Part shown: positions 12,481-23,000 of the stretch, in pieces
Position numbering within the stretch: position 1 is the first letter of the stretch
How the letters are laid out: each line of letters opens with the position of its first letter
Assembly: GCA_013398055.1 (NCBI GenBank)
Contig: VZRS01000297.1
Location: 27,512 to 91,511, forward strand
Length of the DNA: 64,000 bases
From: Ifrita kowaldi
Lineage: Eukaryota > Chordata > Aves > Passeriformes > Cinclosomatidae
Direction: 5' to 3'
Made by a program: the position numbers and the translations under genes
The notes under the pieces: model-generated
Databases searched by the model: none
What the model saw: only the letters and a program-made list of their open reading frames with translations
Told to the model about the DNA's origin: nothing

Positions 12481-12557
12481 CCCATGCCCAGCCCATCCCC
12501 GGCCCATCCCCGGCCCATCCCCAGCCCATCCCCGGCCCATCCCCAGCCCATCCCCAG
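12481..12557 (+). repeat. 11-bp GC-rich minisatellite (7 copies visible)
   Basis: There are seven tandem copies of CCCATCCCCGG/CCCATCCCCAG, the first with a G variant. The array abuts the gap on its left, so its full length is unknown. It is C-rich on this strand and G-rich on the other. Confidence 0.95.
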
Positions 12558-12890
12558 CGCTGCCCGGCGGGTCCTGCGGGGCCGGGCTCTGGGATTCAGG
12601 GCCAGGAGATCTCCTGGGGGGCTGCCCGGGGCCGGCTGCCCTGCCGGTGCTACGGGGGCTGCCCCTGGCTTGTGCCCGCTGCCCGTGAAAGGACAGAGCA
12701 GGGGGACAGCGGGGGGACAGCGAGGGGACAGCGAGGGGACAGCGAGGGCTCGGCTCGGGGTGCCGCGGGAGCGGGACACGCCAGGATCCACCCTGTGCGT
12801 TCCAGCCTCATTAAACCACAGCACATTCCCTGAGGGAAGATGGACAAGGGCATAACAGGCTCATAACGCGGGCGCGTTTCGGTGCTGCTG
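12558..12890. other. CpG-rich block
   Basis: A GC-rich stretch immediately after the minisatellite. With the array, about 30 CpG dinucleotides can be counted from 12,480 to 12,910, in a window that otherwise has few. At 12,700-12,752 there is a second small tandem array of a GGGGACAGCG-type unit of about 11-12 bp. Nearby the sequence reads CGCGGGCGCGTTTCGG at 12,867. No promoter motif or gene start is visible. It could be a CpG island, part of a repeat lost in the gap, or a local GC-rich satellite. Confidence 0.5.
12700..12752 (+). repeat. short tandem repeat, GGGGACAGCGA type
   Basis: Four imperfect copies of an 11-12 base unit of the form G4-5ACAGCG(A/G), within the CpG-rich block. Confidence 0.85.
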
Positions 12891-15165
12891 AATTCCTGTG
12901 GCCTCGGACAGCTCCAAGGTATTCCAGCTCACTGTTCCAGAAGGTTTGAGGAAAAAACGTGCAGCAAGTGTTAGACTGTCTTCTGACGTCCTCTGAACTT
13001 TGGGAACATCTGTTTACACGGGTTTACACGGGGAACCCTCTCCATGACATTCCAGTCTTTAATCCCAATGTAGTTGGGCACCAGAGTTTCTAAAACTTTC
13101 TAAATTGAGCGAGTTTTGAGCACACGATATTAAAGAACTCCAGCTTTAATAGCACAGGGATGATAATATTTTAAAATTTCTAGTTTTTTGAGGTCAGTTT
13201 TTGCTTCTTCACTGCTGAACTTGCTATTGCTGTTTGAGTGGTTTCTTTGGGAGTTCTTAGCTAATCTAGATGCTTATCTGGCCTTATAGCCACTTTAACT
13301 CTCTGGCACTCCTTAATCAGGTTTGCTTTTCAGACTTTCCCATTGGACTTTCACCACACATAGTAAACACTTGATTTGTAAGGTCTGGGTCCTTTCATCA
13401 ACCTTAAAATGAAACTTTAAGTGTTTATCCTGTAGAGGGGAAGTCTCATCTCAGGGAAACTTGAGTCATTTTGAGGAGAATGTGTCCAAAGTGTATCCAA
13501 AACTCCTTGTTCAGCAAAGCGGGTATGAGCTGTCCCTCTTCTACCCAAAAATCTTCAGGCATGTGCTTCAGCCCACTGGAAGTGGTGTGGGTTTTCTGTG
13601 TTTCCTCTGAATCTAGTATATAACTTTGTTTTGCTTCATGAAGTGCTCATTTGTAAAGTCAATTAATGTGGTTCACGCACAGAGTGATCTTCCAGATTCT
13701 AAGAGTGTCATTGTCATCTAATCTGTCATTTCTTGGTATTAAATACACTAAATTTATTCTTTCAAATAATTTCTGTTGGAAGCAGGTAAGAGACTTAACC
13801 TTTCCTACGATCTTAAACTTAGGATGTTCATATCTTAACAATGGAATTTTCATAATGCAGCAATCAAAGCTTTTTTCATATGCAAATGAATATGAACATT
13901 TTTTTCTCACTTGTAGGAGGTAAGAACATTTTATTTTTCCTTTTAATATTTTAATTCTTTCTCTTGTCTTGACTTTAAATAGACCTAAACAGAAAACTAC
14001 CTTTATTAATTTAGGTAAATTAGATCCTAATGTGCTTTTTACCTCATACCAGCTTGTTTGTCGTGCCAAATTCTGATGATGTCCATGTCTTTATTGTGAT
14101 TCATGAGCCTTTTCATCTTAGTTTCTGCCCCCATCTTGTTGAGGAGGGTGAATGAGTGGCTGGGTGGGTGCTTGGCAGCTGCTCAAGGTCAACAAGCTCA
14201 ATTTGAATTGTTACCAATGGACTGATGATGGTGATGTTTGTTGCCTCCTGTCCCAGGCAGCCTGGAACCACGACATTTTTGGGATTTCTGGGACACTAGA
14301 AGGTGTTTGGGCATTTTATTGATGACAGACCATAAATCCTTTTAACATAGCAAGTATTTGGATCCTTCAAGGAGTATTTCAGGACAGTTTAATCCTTAGG
14401 GTAGATGTGATACATCAAAAATATCTTCCTTAAATTCACTGCATAAAAAATATTTTTCCTAATCCCATTTCTCTGCACAGGACAGGTCTTTTGCTGATCT
14501 TTGGTTTTGTCACTTGATCCCAGTGCAACCCGTGAGGGGTCTGAGGTTTTAGCAGGACTTAAATAAATGATTTCACATAAGTGGTTAAATTCTGATTCAG
14601 CATCTGGATAACTTCACATCAATAGAACATGAACTCTCAAACACTTTACAGTAGAAAAGAAGAATTGGGACTATTTTTTTTTCTTAAATATCATATTTAT
14701 CAAGTAAGGCTATTCAGCTGTTAAGGGTTTTGCTCATTATATTTAATGGCAGTAACATTAATCACTTTATGTTAATTAGATCAGATATGTGTGGTGAGAA
14801 GTGGAGATTTGAGTATAATCAAAATGAATTAACTGCTCTACTTAAAGACAAATATTTGCAGAGACAATAGGGAAAACACATGCCATGAGCAATGAACAAA
14901 AAGAGCCTGTAAATAAAATATAAACAAGGAAAATATCTTACTTTGACTGTTCAAAGCAGCTTTCTTGTACTTATTTTTGAAAATTGTGTGATACAGGGTA
15001 TATCATATAGAGGTGACTCTCAGAGAAGGGAGGCTGAATTAAGAGACTCTTAGTTTTGGAATGTTACGGTATCTGTGTTTTTGCACACCTTCCATGCAGC
15101 TTGGTAAATGCTGGAATCGATCTTATTGATGATGTTTAAGCCCAGGAGACTCCCAGGCTCCCACT
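12891..15165. other. unique intergenic DNA
   Basis: AT-rich, with no gene supported. The frame on the minus strand at 13,659-14,069 is open for 136 codons, but it is low-complexity, Lys/Ile/Phe-rich and unrecognised. A possible old LTR remnant at about 14,136-14,290 is listed separately. Confidence 0.55.
14136..14290 (-). mobile_element. possible old endogenous-retrovirus LTR remnant
   Basis: The plus strand has GAATGAGTGGCTGGGTGGGT followed by a GCTTGGCAGCTG-like segment, and later GGAACCACGACA. These loosely resemble the reverse complement of a common avian ERV LTR start (TGTCGTGG...). The two matching parts are separated by about 70 unrelated bases. Identification is from memory of the repeat type and is weak. 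Confidence 0.25.
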
Positions 15166-15671
15166 CCCTGTGCTGAGGATGCCCGTGAGTGCCTCTCACA
15201 GCTGGAACACCCGGGCCCTGCAGGGCTGGACCAGATCCCACAGATCCCACAGATCCCTGGGCTGAGGATGCCCAAAGTGCCTCTCACAGCTGGAACACCC
15301 GGGCCCTGCAGGGCTGGACCAGATCCCACAGATCCCTGTGCTGAGGATGCCCAAAGTGCCTCTCAGAGCTGGAACACCCAGGCCCTGCAGGGCTGGACCA
15401 GATCCCACAGATCCCACAGATCCCTGGGCTGAGGATGCCCAAAGTGCCTCTCAGAGCTGGAACACCCGGGCCCTGCAGGGCTGGACCAGATCCCACAGAT
15501 CCCTGGGCTGAGGATGCCCAAAGTGCCTCTCAGAGCTGGAACACCCAGGCCCTGCAGGGCTGCACCAGATCCCACAGATCCCTGTGCTGAGGATGCCCAA
15601 AGTGCCTCTCAGAGCTGGAACACCCGGGCCCTGCAGGGCTGCACCAGATCCCACAGATCCCACAGATCCCT
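15166..15671 (+). repeat. 79/88-bp minisatellite, six copies
   Basis: Six tandem units can be aligned on GAGGATGCCC at 15,175, 15,264, 15,343, 15,431, 15,510 and 15,589. Spacings are 89, 79, 88, 79 and 79. The long units carry one extra 9-base CACAGATCC, giving the order long, short, long, short, short, long. Units otherwise differ only at single sites, such as TGTGCTG/TGGGCTG, CTCACAG/CTCAGAG and GGACCAG/GCACCAG. Minus-strand frames of about 70 codons stay open only because the unit lacks stops; 79 and 88 are not multiples of 3, so no fixed protein repeat is encoded. Confidence 0.97.
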
Positions 15672-18600
15672 ATTTCTTCACCCAAAGTGGTCCGGTTCAC
15701 GATGCTGAGCTCGCACAGAGCCCGGCTCGCAGGGTGAGCTCAGCACAGGTAACAGCTGTGGGACATTTGCACCTTTCACCTCTTCAGAGGAAAATCCTTC
15801 ATTCAGGGATCGGGGAAAGCAATCCCCAGGGAGCTCCCTGTCTCAGCAGGCACCGTAGTAGCCAAGGGAGCCAGACTGAGCGCTTTGCTTTCCTCTCCCT
15901 CCTCTTCAACACATCTCGTTAGCTGATTTACCTGCTGAGATGGTGCTTGAACCGCTTCTGTGAGAGATCCAACCCGACTTGCTCCAGGTTGTGGTTCCGC
16001 TGCCTAAATCAGCAGTGTGTGTGTGTGTTCACAGCACTGAACCTTCTGTTGTGCAGTGCTGATCTGCCCACGCCTCCCGTTAGGATTTCAGGGCTCTGTA
16101 CATTCCTCCTTGGTTGTTTTCCAGCTAAACCACTGTGATCTTTAATACGATCACCTCAGCATCAACGCAGTTTATTACATTTGTTGATCCAGAAGAAGTT
16201 ACTGCATTTTGGTTGTTTGTAGGCATATATCTAATAACTGTAGCTGTGCACTGAGGAGGAAGGGAGTCAGGAATAGAGCACACACACACGTGCCTCAGAA
16301 GCAGCTGAAGAAATGAATTTGTAGAGCACAAGCAAAGTTTTGTCTTGGGAGCTGGCAGTGTTTCTCAGAATGTATGCACGTTATTATAAATTGTACGTGC
16401 TCCTGACAGAGGGGAGATTAAGGCAGTTATTCTTGTGATTGTCACCAGCACCAGCACGGTGCCAAGACATTGTTTTCTGCACAGTTTTGTTGCCTAATGC
16501 AACAACCATGGCTATAACACCTCCTCACTGAGGAGAAATAATATGGTTCTCATAGCATGCTTTCCTCAGGGCTTGGAAGATACAGTGTGGAAATGGACCT
16601 CAGCACAGATAAACTCCATGGATGGTGATTTTCCTTCTCTTCAGTACATTTGAAGCTGACATTTCGTAATGATATTATATCAGATATTATTATTATATTA
16701 TGACAGGAAGGCTGGCAGAGAGGAAATAAAGACTGATTGATGGGAGAACAAAGTTTTGATCATCCCCAGAGAGGAGCAGTGACCCAAATAAGAGAAGTCC
16801 TGGCTAGGATTTCACAGTATTTGCCTCTTATAGAAACTGTAGGGAAAAAAAAGGCAAAATCAAATCCAAATCTACAAAAGAGGTAGAAGCAGATAAATAA
16901 TTCTCGTCTTACATCCTCTGCAGCATTTAAATAGTCAGCTTCTGCACTTCCTGGAGCCAAAAAAAAAATGTAGCCCACCTACTACTGCCCTATGACAATC
17001 AAGAAAGATGAGTTTCAAAGTAGTCTCCAAGATTTTACCCTTTTTATATTAAAAGATTGGAAAGCAGGCCTACAATTCCCATTTTAATTTGGGTATTTAA
17101 ACCAGAGGGGAGGGGAGGGAATATTTTTAGAAAGCTTGTTCCAAATGGGCACAGAAACAGCATTTTGCATGGAAGTGAAGGGGTGCAGAAACACCAAATA
17201 TTGTCATGTAAATTTGTTTTTGAAAGATGGAGAATCTTTTCTAACATAGCCAACCCTTGAAATATTGATAACGTGCAGCAGAATTACAGGAGCGCAAAAT
17301 GTTCTCCCGCAGTTGTTCCCCCCTCTACCTTTTCCTCGTTAAGGGAGAGAATGGGTCAGTAATCACCCAAGCTCACCCGTGGCCATGCTGTGTTCATCCA
17401 AGGGACTGGACAAACGCAGATTAAGATTGGATGCCAGAACAGGCTGGCACTGGACGGCTCAGTTGCTCCCAGCCCAGCTGTCTGCCTTGCTCTCCTGATG
17501 GACCATCAGCTCCCCTCTCAGCTGGGTGAGATTATTTCACAATGCAGCTCTTGAACCAGCAGAGATTTTCCTCTCTTATATCAAATGAAGGAGCCTTAAA
17601 ATTCCCGTTTAAATTTGAGGAGGTTACACTAGAGGGGATGGAAGACTTCTTAAAAACTTCATTGCAAAATAGGACACAGGTGAGGGAACAGAACGGGTGT
17701 GCAAGAGTCCTGAGAAGAAATAAGCAGCCATCTATTTTCCAGGTTTCAGTATTTGCAGTTTGAGGAAATAGGGGCTCTCTTTGCTGTCAGGTGAGCGATA
17801 ATTCAAACCCTCTCAGGTGTTTTGGAGGTGCAGGGACAGGAGGGGGGTTCCCCTAAGATGAGCTGCTCCCCCTGGGCCGTGACTAGGCTGTGAAGGTACT
17901 TTATTGTACAGGAGAGATTTACCGGGTATTTCCCAGGGGTGCCTTGAGTATTCCACACAAAGGGATGCAGACCGAGATAAATTCACCTGTGCGAATGAGG
18001 AAGGGAGGTGTGAATTGCTCTCTTTCTTTCTTTGTGCTGAATCACTTCATTAGGAAACCCCCCTCCCTCCCCTCTCCGATCAGTGTAACTTATTCCTGCC
18101 AAGTCTTAGGTAAAATGTGGTGTTTTCTATATATTTTTATATTTTTTTTTCCTTCTAAGACTCCCATTGTTCATAATACTATTAATTCCTACTTCACTCT
18201 TTTATTTATTCAAGAAGGATCAGCCAACCTTTCATTTTCATGAGAGCATTTCACTTTTGACATGGTTTTCTTGGTTTCTCAGCTAACGAGGAGACCACAG
18301 AAAACGGCTCTCAAATTTGAAATAAATCCACGTTCGTTTGTAAGGACTGCAGAGCATTCTGTATCAGTAAATATTTATCGTTGTCCAAATAAGATTCTGC
18401 TGGAGTAAAGCAGAGATTTTTATTCATGTGAGCATCCATCAGCAGAGCCAAGGGATTTGTTAAAGTCAAGTCAGCAAAAGGAACACCTGGAAGAAGACAA
18501 TAATTAGATTTGTGGAGAAAACAAATATGAGGTAGTTTTGGTCCCTCACATAGTCCTGCATCTGTGCTTCTTTCTTTTATTGAAGGCTTTGTGTGTTTGC

Positions 18601-19771
18601 CAGATGAGTTATTGCCCCTCTAATCACCAGATCACTTTTGCCAATGATCTTGGAACCCACCAGTTGTGTTGGGCTGCTGCTGGATTTGGCCAGGGAACCT
18701 GGAGTTTGTTCCAGAAGGGCTCCAAGGGAAAACAGGAATCATGGAGCTTCTATTTTTCTTCTTCTTTCCCCCTTCTTCTTTTCCCTCCTTTTCTTTTCTT
18801 TCACATAAAGATCTAGCATGGTGTGGTCTGAGGAGACAGCAAGAGATGTACAACATTGGCTTCTTTTTTCTCATGTTGGAAAACCAACCCTTGTACTGCC
18901 ACTTATTATAAATGTACATATCAGCCAACAAAGGTGGAATATATTAAAAGCTATTTTCTGCCTGTGTCACAGTACATTTTTATTTTTATCCTGGTTACTT
19001 GTGTTGGTTTTTTTTTCATGACTATTTTGGGTCCTAGATGTAAGCCCGTAAACTGCTTTAATCTTTCCTTCAGGAATAATTTAATCTTGGGGAATATGTT
19101 CTCTGACATCATTCATGACTTTTTAATGTTCTCGGTCAGCCCATGGAATAGCTTTGGCATTTAGAAGATCTTTAAGTTGTTAATTACTGTGTTTCCAGAT
19201 TCCTCCATGAATGTAATCTCTATAAAATATCACATACCATAAAAAAGGCAGAAAACTTATTTTCAAATTAGGACCTTTAATACACCAGTAAATTTTGATG
19301 ACAGTGCTGTAAAAAGCCAAACCTTCCTGTGCAATAACTTCTCTCACATGTGTCTTACTGAGCTGCTTATGAGATGGCTTCAAAAGAATCATGATGGTAG
19401 ATCAGATTTAAGCAGCCTGGAATGCTCCTTGACAAAGGCTTCTTTCAGCTGCTGCATCCTGACTGTTTGTAACCATGTCCTGTGCACAAAGACAGTACCA
19501 GGAACTGAAAATATTAATGATGCTGTGCTCTGCTCCTGGGTGTTCGAACACTACCAGCATCGGGAGGACGCTGTTTGGTTTTGTGTGGGGTTTTTTTCTG
19601 ATAAAGAAATATCTTTCTGGTTTTATTATTGTTATTTTATATACTTATGGTATTAATTGGTGCATCAGGCAGGAGAAAAGAGCTCAAATGCTGGAATGTA
19701 TTTATAGCTGTAGTCAAAAGACAGATTAGGGAATAGGCATAGCTACAGATCTGCTTCTGTACAGCTGATAC
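15672..19771. other. unique intergenic DNA
   Basis: No gene supported. A (GT)7 microsatellite lies at 16,015-16,028. A pure pyrimidine tract of 50 bases lies at 18,753-18,802. The remaining sequence is AT-rich and unrecognised. Confidence 0.6.
18753..18802 (+). repeat. 50-base polypyrimidine tract
   Basis: An uninterrupted C/T run, rich in TTCTT and CCCTT. The complementary strand is pure purine. Confidence 0.95.
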
Positions 19772-20095
19772 AGAATCCCAGAATGGTTTGGGTTGGGAGG
19801 GACCTTAAAGCCCATCCAGTGCCACCCCTGCCATGAGCAGGGACACCTTCCACTGTCCCAGGCTGCTCCAAGCCCCAGTGTCCAACCTGGCCTTGGGCAC
19901 TGCCAGGGATCCAGGGGCAGCCACAGCTGCTCTGGGCACCCTGTGCCAGGGCCTGCCCACCCTCCCAGGGAACAATTCCTTCCCAGTATCTGATGAGAAT
20001 TTCCCCTCTGTCAGGGTGAATACATTCCCTCTTGTCCTGGCACTGCAGTTCCTGAGGAATTGTCCCTCTCCATCTTCCCTGTAACCCTTTCTGAT
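19772..20095 (-). mobile_element. CR1 LINE 3' fragment
   Basis: The minus-strand 3' end lies at ACAGAATCCCAGAATGGTTT (about 19,769). It continues through GGGACACCTTCCACTGTCCC (19,840) and the GGCCTGCCCACCCTCCCAGG block (19,950), and the 5' truncation falls near 20,095. It belongs to the same subfamily as the 38.5 and 49.1 kb pieces. It is non-coding. Confidence 0.94.
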
Positions 20096-23000
20096 ACATA
20101 AAGGGTTTCAGTCTTCAAACTGTGATCAGTCAAATGCCTTTCTCTGGAAGCTGGAAATTATTGATCTGGATCACTGGAAGATTTTGATTTTGTGAAATGG
20201 GAGTAATCTCATGTAACTGGAGCTGTTCATAAATTAGATGTCACCTGAGGGATGGGTGTCATTGGAATAGTCCTTGAGGCTGCCCTTATAGTTGAGCAGT
20301 AGGAAATTTGTAGCATAACTTGTGTGACAGTAAGACACTCACTGAGGATGACATGGATCATGTGGAAGGGGCCCATTTCTCTTCTTTAAAGAGTCCAACT
20401 CTAAAGTCTCTGACTTTAAAGCAGTGGAGGAGACTAGCTGGGCCATGGATGTGTGTATCCTAACAGTTAAATTCCACCTGTTTGGTTTGGGGAGCTGATA
20501 GAACTCAGTTTTTCTGCTTTACCTGCCTGTGGAAGTTGTCTGTGGGAAGATCAAAATCCCTTGGACAGTGGAGATGTGTTGTTCCTCCAGTTAGGAGCAA
20601 CACCAGACCCCATCTGGGTGCAATAGGAGCTCAGGGAAGAGCACAGGTGTGGCAAACCAGGAATTTCACAGCAGTAACAAGCACGAGTGAGGCTGTACTG
20701 ATCCTCCCAGCAGAATATCAGCTCCCTGAAGTGGCTCTGCAGGAATGGCAGCAGGAGATGAGCCAAGGTAAAGAGCAGGACAGGTATCTCCAGATGGACG
20801 AGGCACAGCTAATTCAGCAGAAGGACTTGCAGCAGGACTTCTTTTTGTTTAATGGGACTAAATAACAGCAGTTTTTTACCATTTGCAGCCTCAGAACACT
20901 CACTGAGGTGTTGAGCCCTGTCTGACAATGATGGCAGAGGCTCAGCTGCACAAACCTGGCTTATCTGAGGAGCACAAAGGCACTGTAATTGCAACTCTTT
21001 AAATTTTCAGCACCATGATTTGTTTTAGTTAGGGCTCTCCTTTGAGTACTTAAGCCTTGCATATACATTTTTAATTTCAATTGCTGCAGTGAATTCTATT
21101 ATATACCTCCTAAAGATGTAATATAACAAAGTATCGCAGTTTGTGCATCAGTTACAGATGCACAAAATACAATTATACATTACCTAGCACTTCCTTTTCC
21201 TGGAAAATTACTGAACTTGGAGAAAACAGCATCAGCAGCAATAGAAAGAAGTTTTATGAGGATTTATTTAACTTTTTTCTGTACATGTTTTAGTTGTTCT
21301 TTCTATTGATTGTTACTTAATTGCTATTAATCACTGATGTTCTAACACAGCATTTTAGCTTGAGATAAACAGAATTTACCTCATCCTTGCACCCAGTCCT
21401 GATATTTGTACTCATGAAGTAATAATAAATAAAATGCAGGTGCTGCTCAGGAGGAACCCTGAGTGGGAGAGGGGTTAAGATTTAGCCAGAACTGTAAAGT
21501 TTAAAAACTCTTACAAAATTAGTTCTGTAATTAACACTGATCTTCACCTCTGAAGTCAAATATGAGCCAGTTGGTATTGCAGAATGTTCACAGAGAACAA
21601 ACGAGGCCATATCAGTTCATCCAGGACCTGCAGCCCTCCTCTGTGAAACATTTTCATTTCCTTTGGGGCAGAACAGCACAGAACAAATTAAAGATGAACT
21701 TGATCCAACAGGTTGGCTTTTTAAACAGTCAAACCAACACGGGCACTTCAAACAGGGCCATGAAATAAATGATCTGGGTCTGACATACCAAGCTGGTAAA
21801 ATCACTGAATATTCAGTCTGTTTAAAGGGTGCTCCATTGGACAGAATACAATCCTTCCCCTTCCTGCTTTTGCAATAGCTGAATAAAAATCCTTCTTTAT
21901 GCTTAAAAAAAGATTATTTAGGAAAAAAACCCTATTTTGCCTAGAGGTAATGTTTGCTGAATATCAGCAGCAAAATAGGATGGGTAAAGTTTGCTATAAA
22001 AAAGGAAATTATAAATAATCAGAAATAAATAATGGATTTAATGAGGCAAAATAGCAAAATGTGAACTTCTGGAAAGTCACTGATTTCATGCATTTATCTT
22101 TGAGTTAAGTAACTTCAGAATACTGGGGGAAACTATTCCCAAGCACCCTGATGTGATCTGTTGGAGGGAGAGCAATGAGAGGTCATCCAAATTTGAGTCA
22201 TAATTGACCCCAGTGTAACATCCATGTGCTTCCTGACAGGTGAATAAAATTCTGAAGAATTGAGAGAGTTAAATCTTGGGGGGGGGAAACAAAAAAAAAC
22301 CACCAAAACTGTAGCCATATCAGACGTGGTACTTGCAAAAACAGCAAGCACTTTTTATGTGTTTTGTGCTACAGAAAAATTAGATTGTTCACCCCTCTTG
22401 TCACAAGAAAGAAGAAACAAAAATTAAATGAGATTTCTAATATATAAATAATTTATCTGGTTATAATTGCAGGTTTTTCATAGCACTATAAAAGTCAGAG
22501 ATTGCTCAGGTTACACTTTTGTTTGATTTATGCTCCCTGATATTCAAGACATTCAGTTCCTGAAGTCAAGAATTCTGACCTGCTCTTCAGAGTAGGATAA
22601 CACATTGTTATGAACAATTTAATTTGAATATGTAGAGATCTAAAAGTTAGTATAAATGTAGCCATATGCAGCTTCAAATATAATATTTCGTTTTTTCTCC
22701 CAGTTCTGGTCAATAATGAATGAGTTTTAGAATTTAAATCAAGACACAGTAGAGTTCTTGTGATATATTATTGATAAAGCACACTTATTGTAACAACATT
22801 TTCCAAGGGAAAACACATTATTTGTTGGGTCTGTTAATGCAAACTTTAACATAAGTCTATATTAAGCTTATAAAAATAATTTTTAGTACATTGGAGGAAG
22901 GTTTGTAAGCAGCTTTTTAAATAATTAGATGAAAAAATGCAATTTATTACCTTAATAAATAAAATATTATTCTTTGAATAAGTCTTCAATTCACTTTCCC

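Noticed and set aside
12072..12833. 253-codon frame spanning the gap
   Set aside because: It crosses 125 N of unknown true length and joins CR1 to a minisatellite, so it is not a gene.
13659..14069. 136-codon minus-strand frame
   Set aside because: Lys/Ile/Phe-rich translation typical of AT-rich non-coding DNA, no recognised domain, and not supported by neighbouring signals.
15050..15663. Series of ~70-codon minus-strand frames with GICGIWSSPAGPGCSS repeats
   Set aside because: The minisatellite units are 79 or 88 bp, neither a multiple of 3. The frames merely rotate through an array lacking stop codons.
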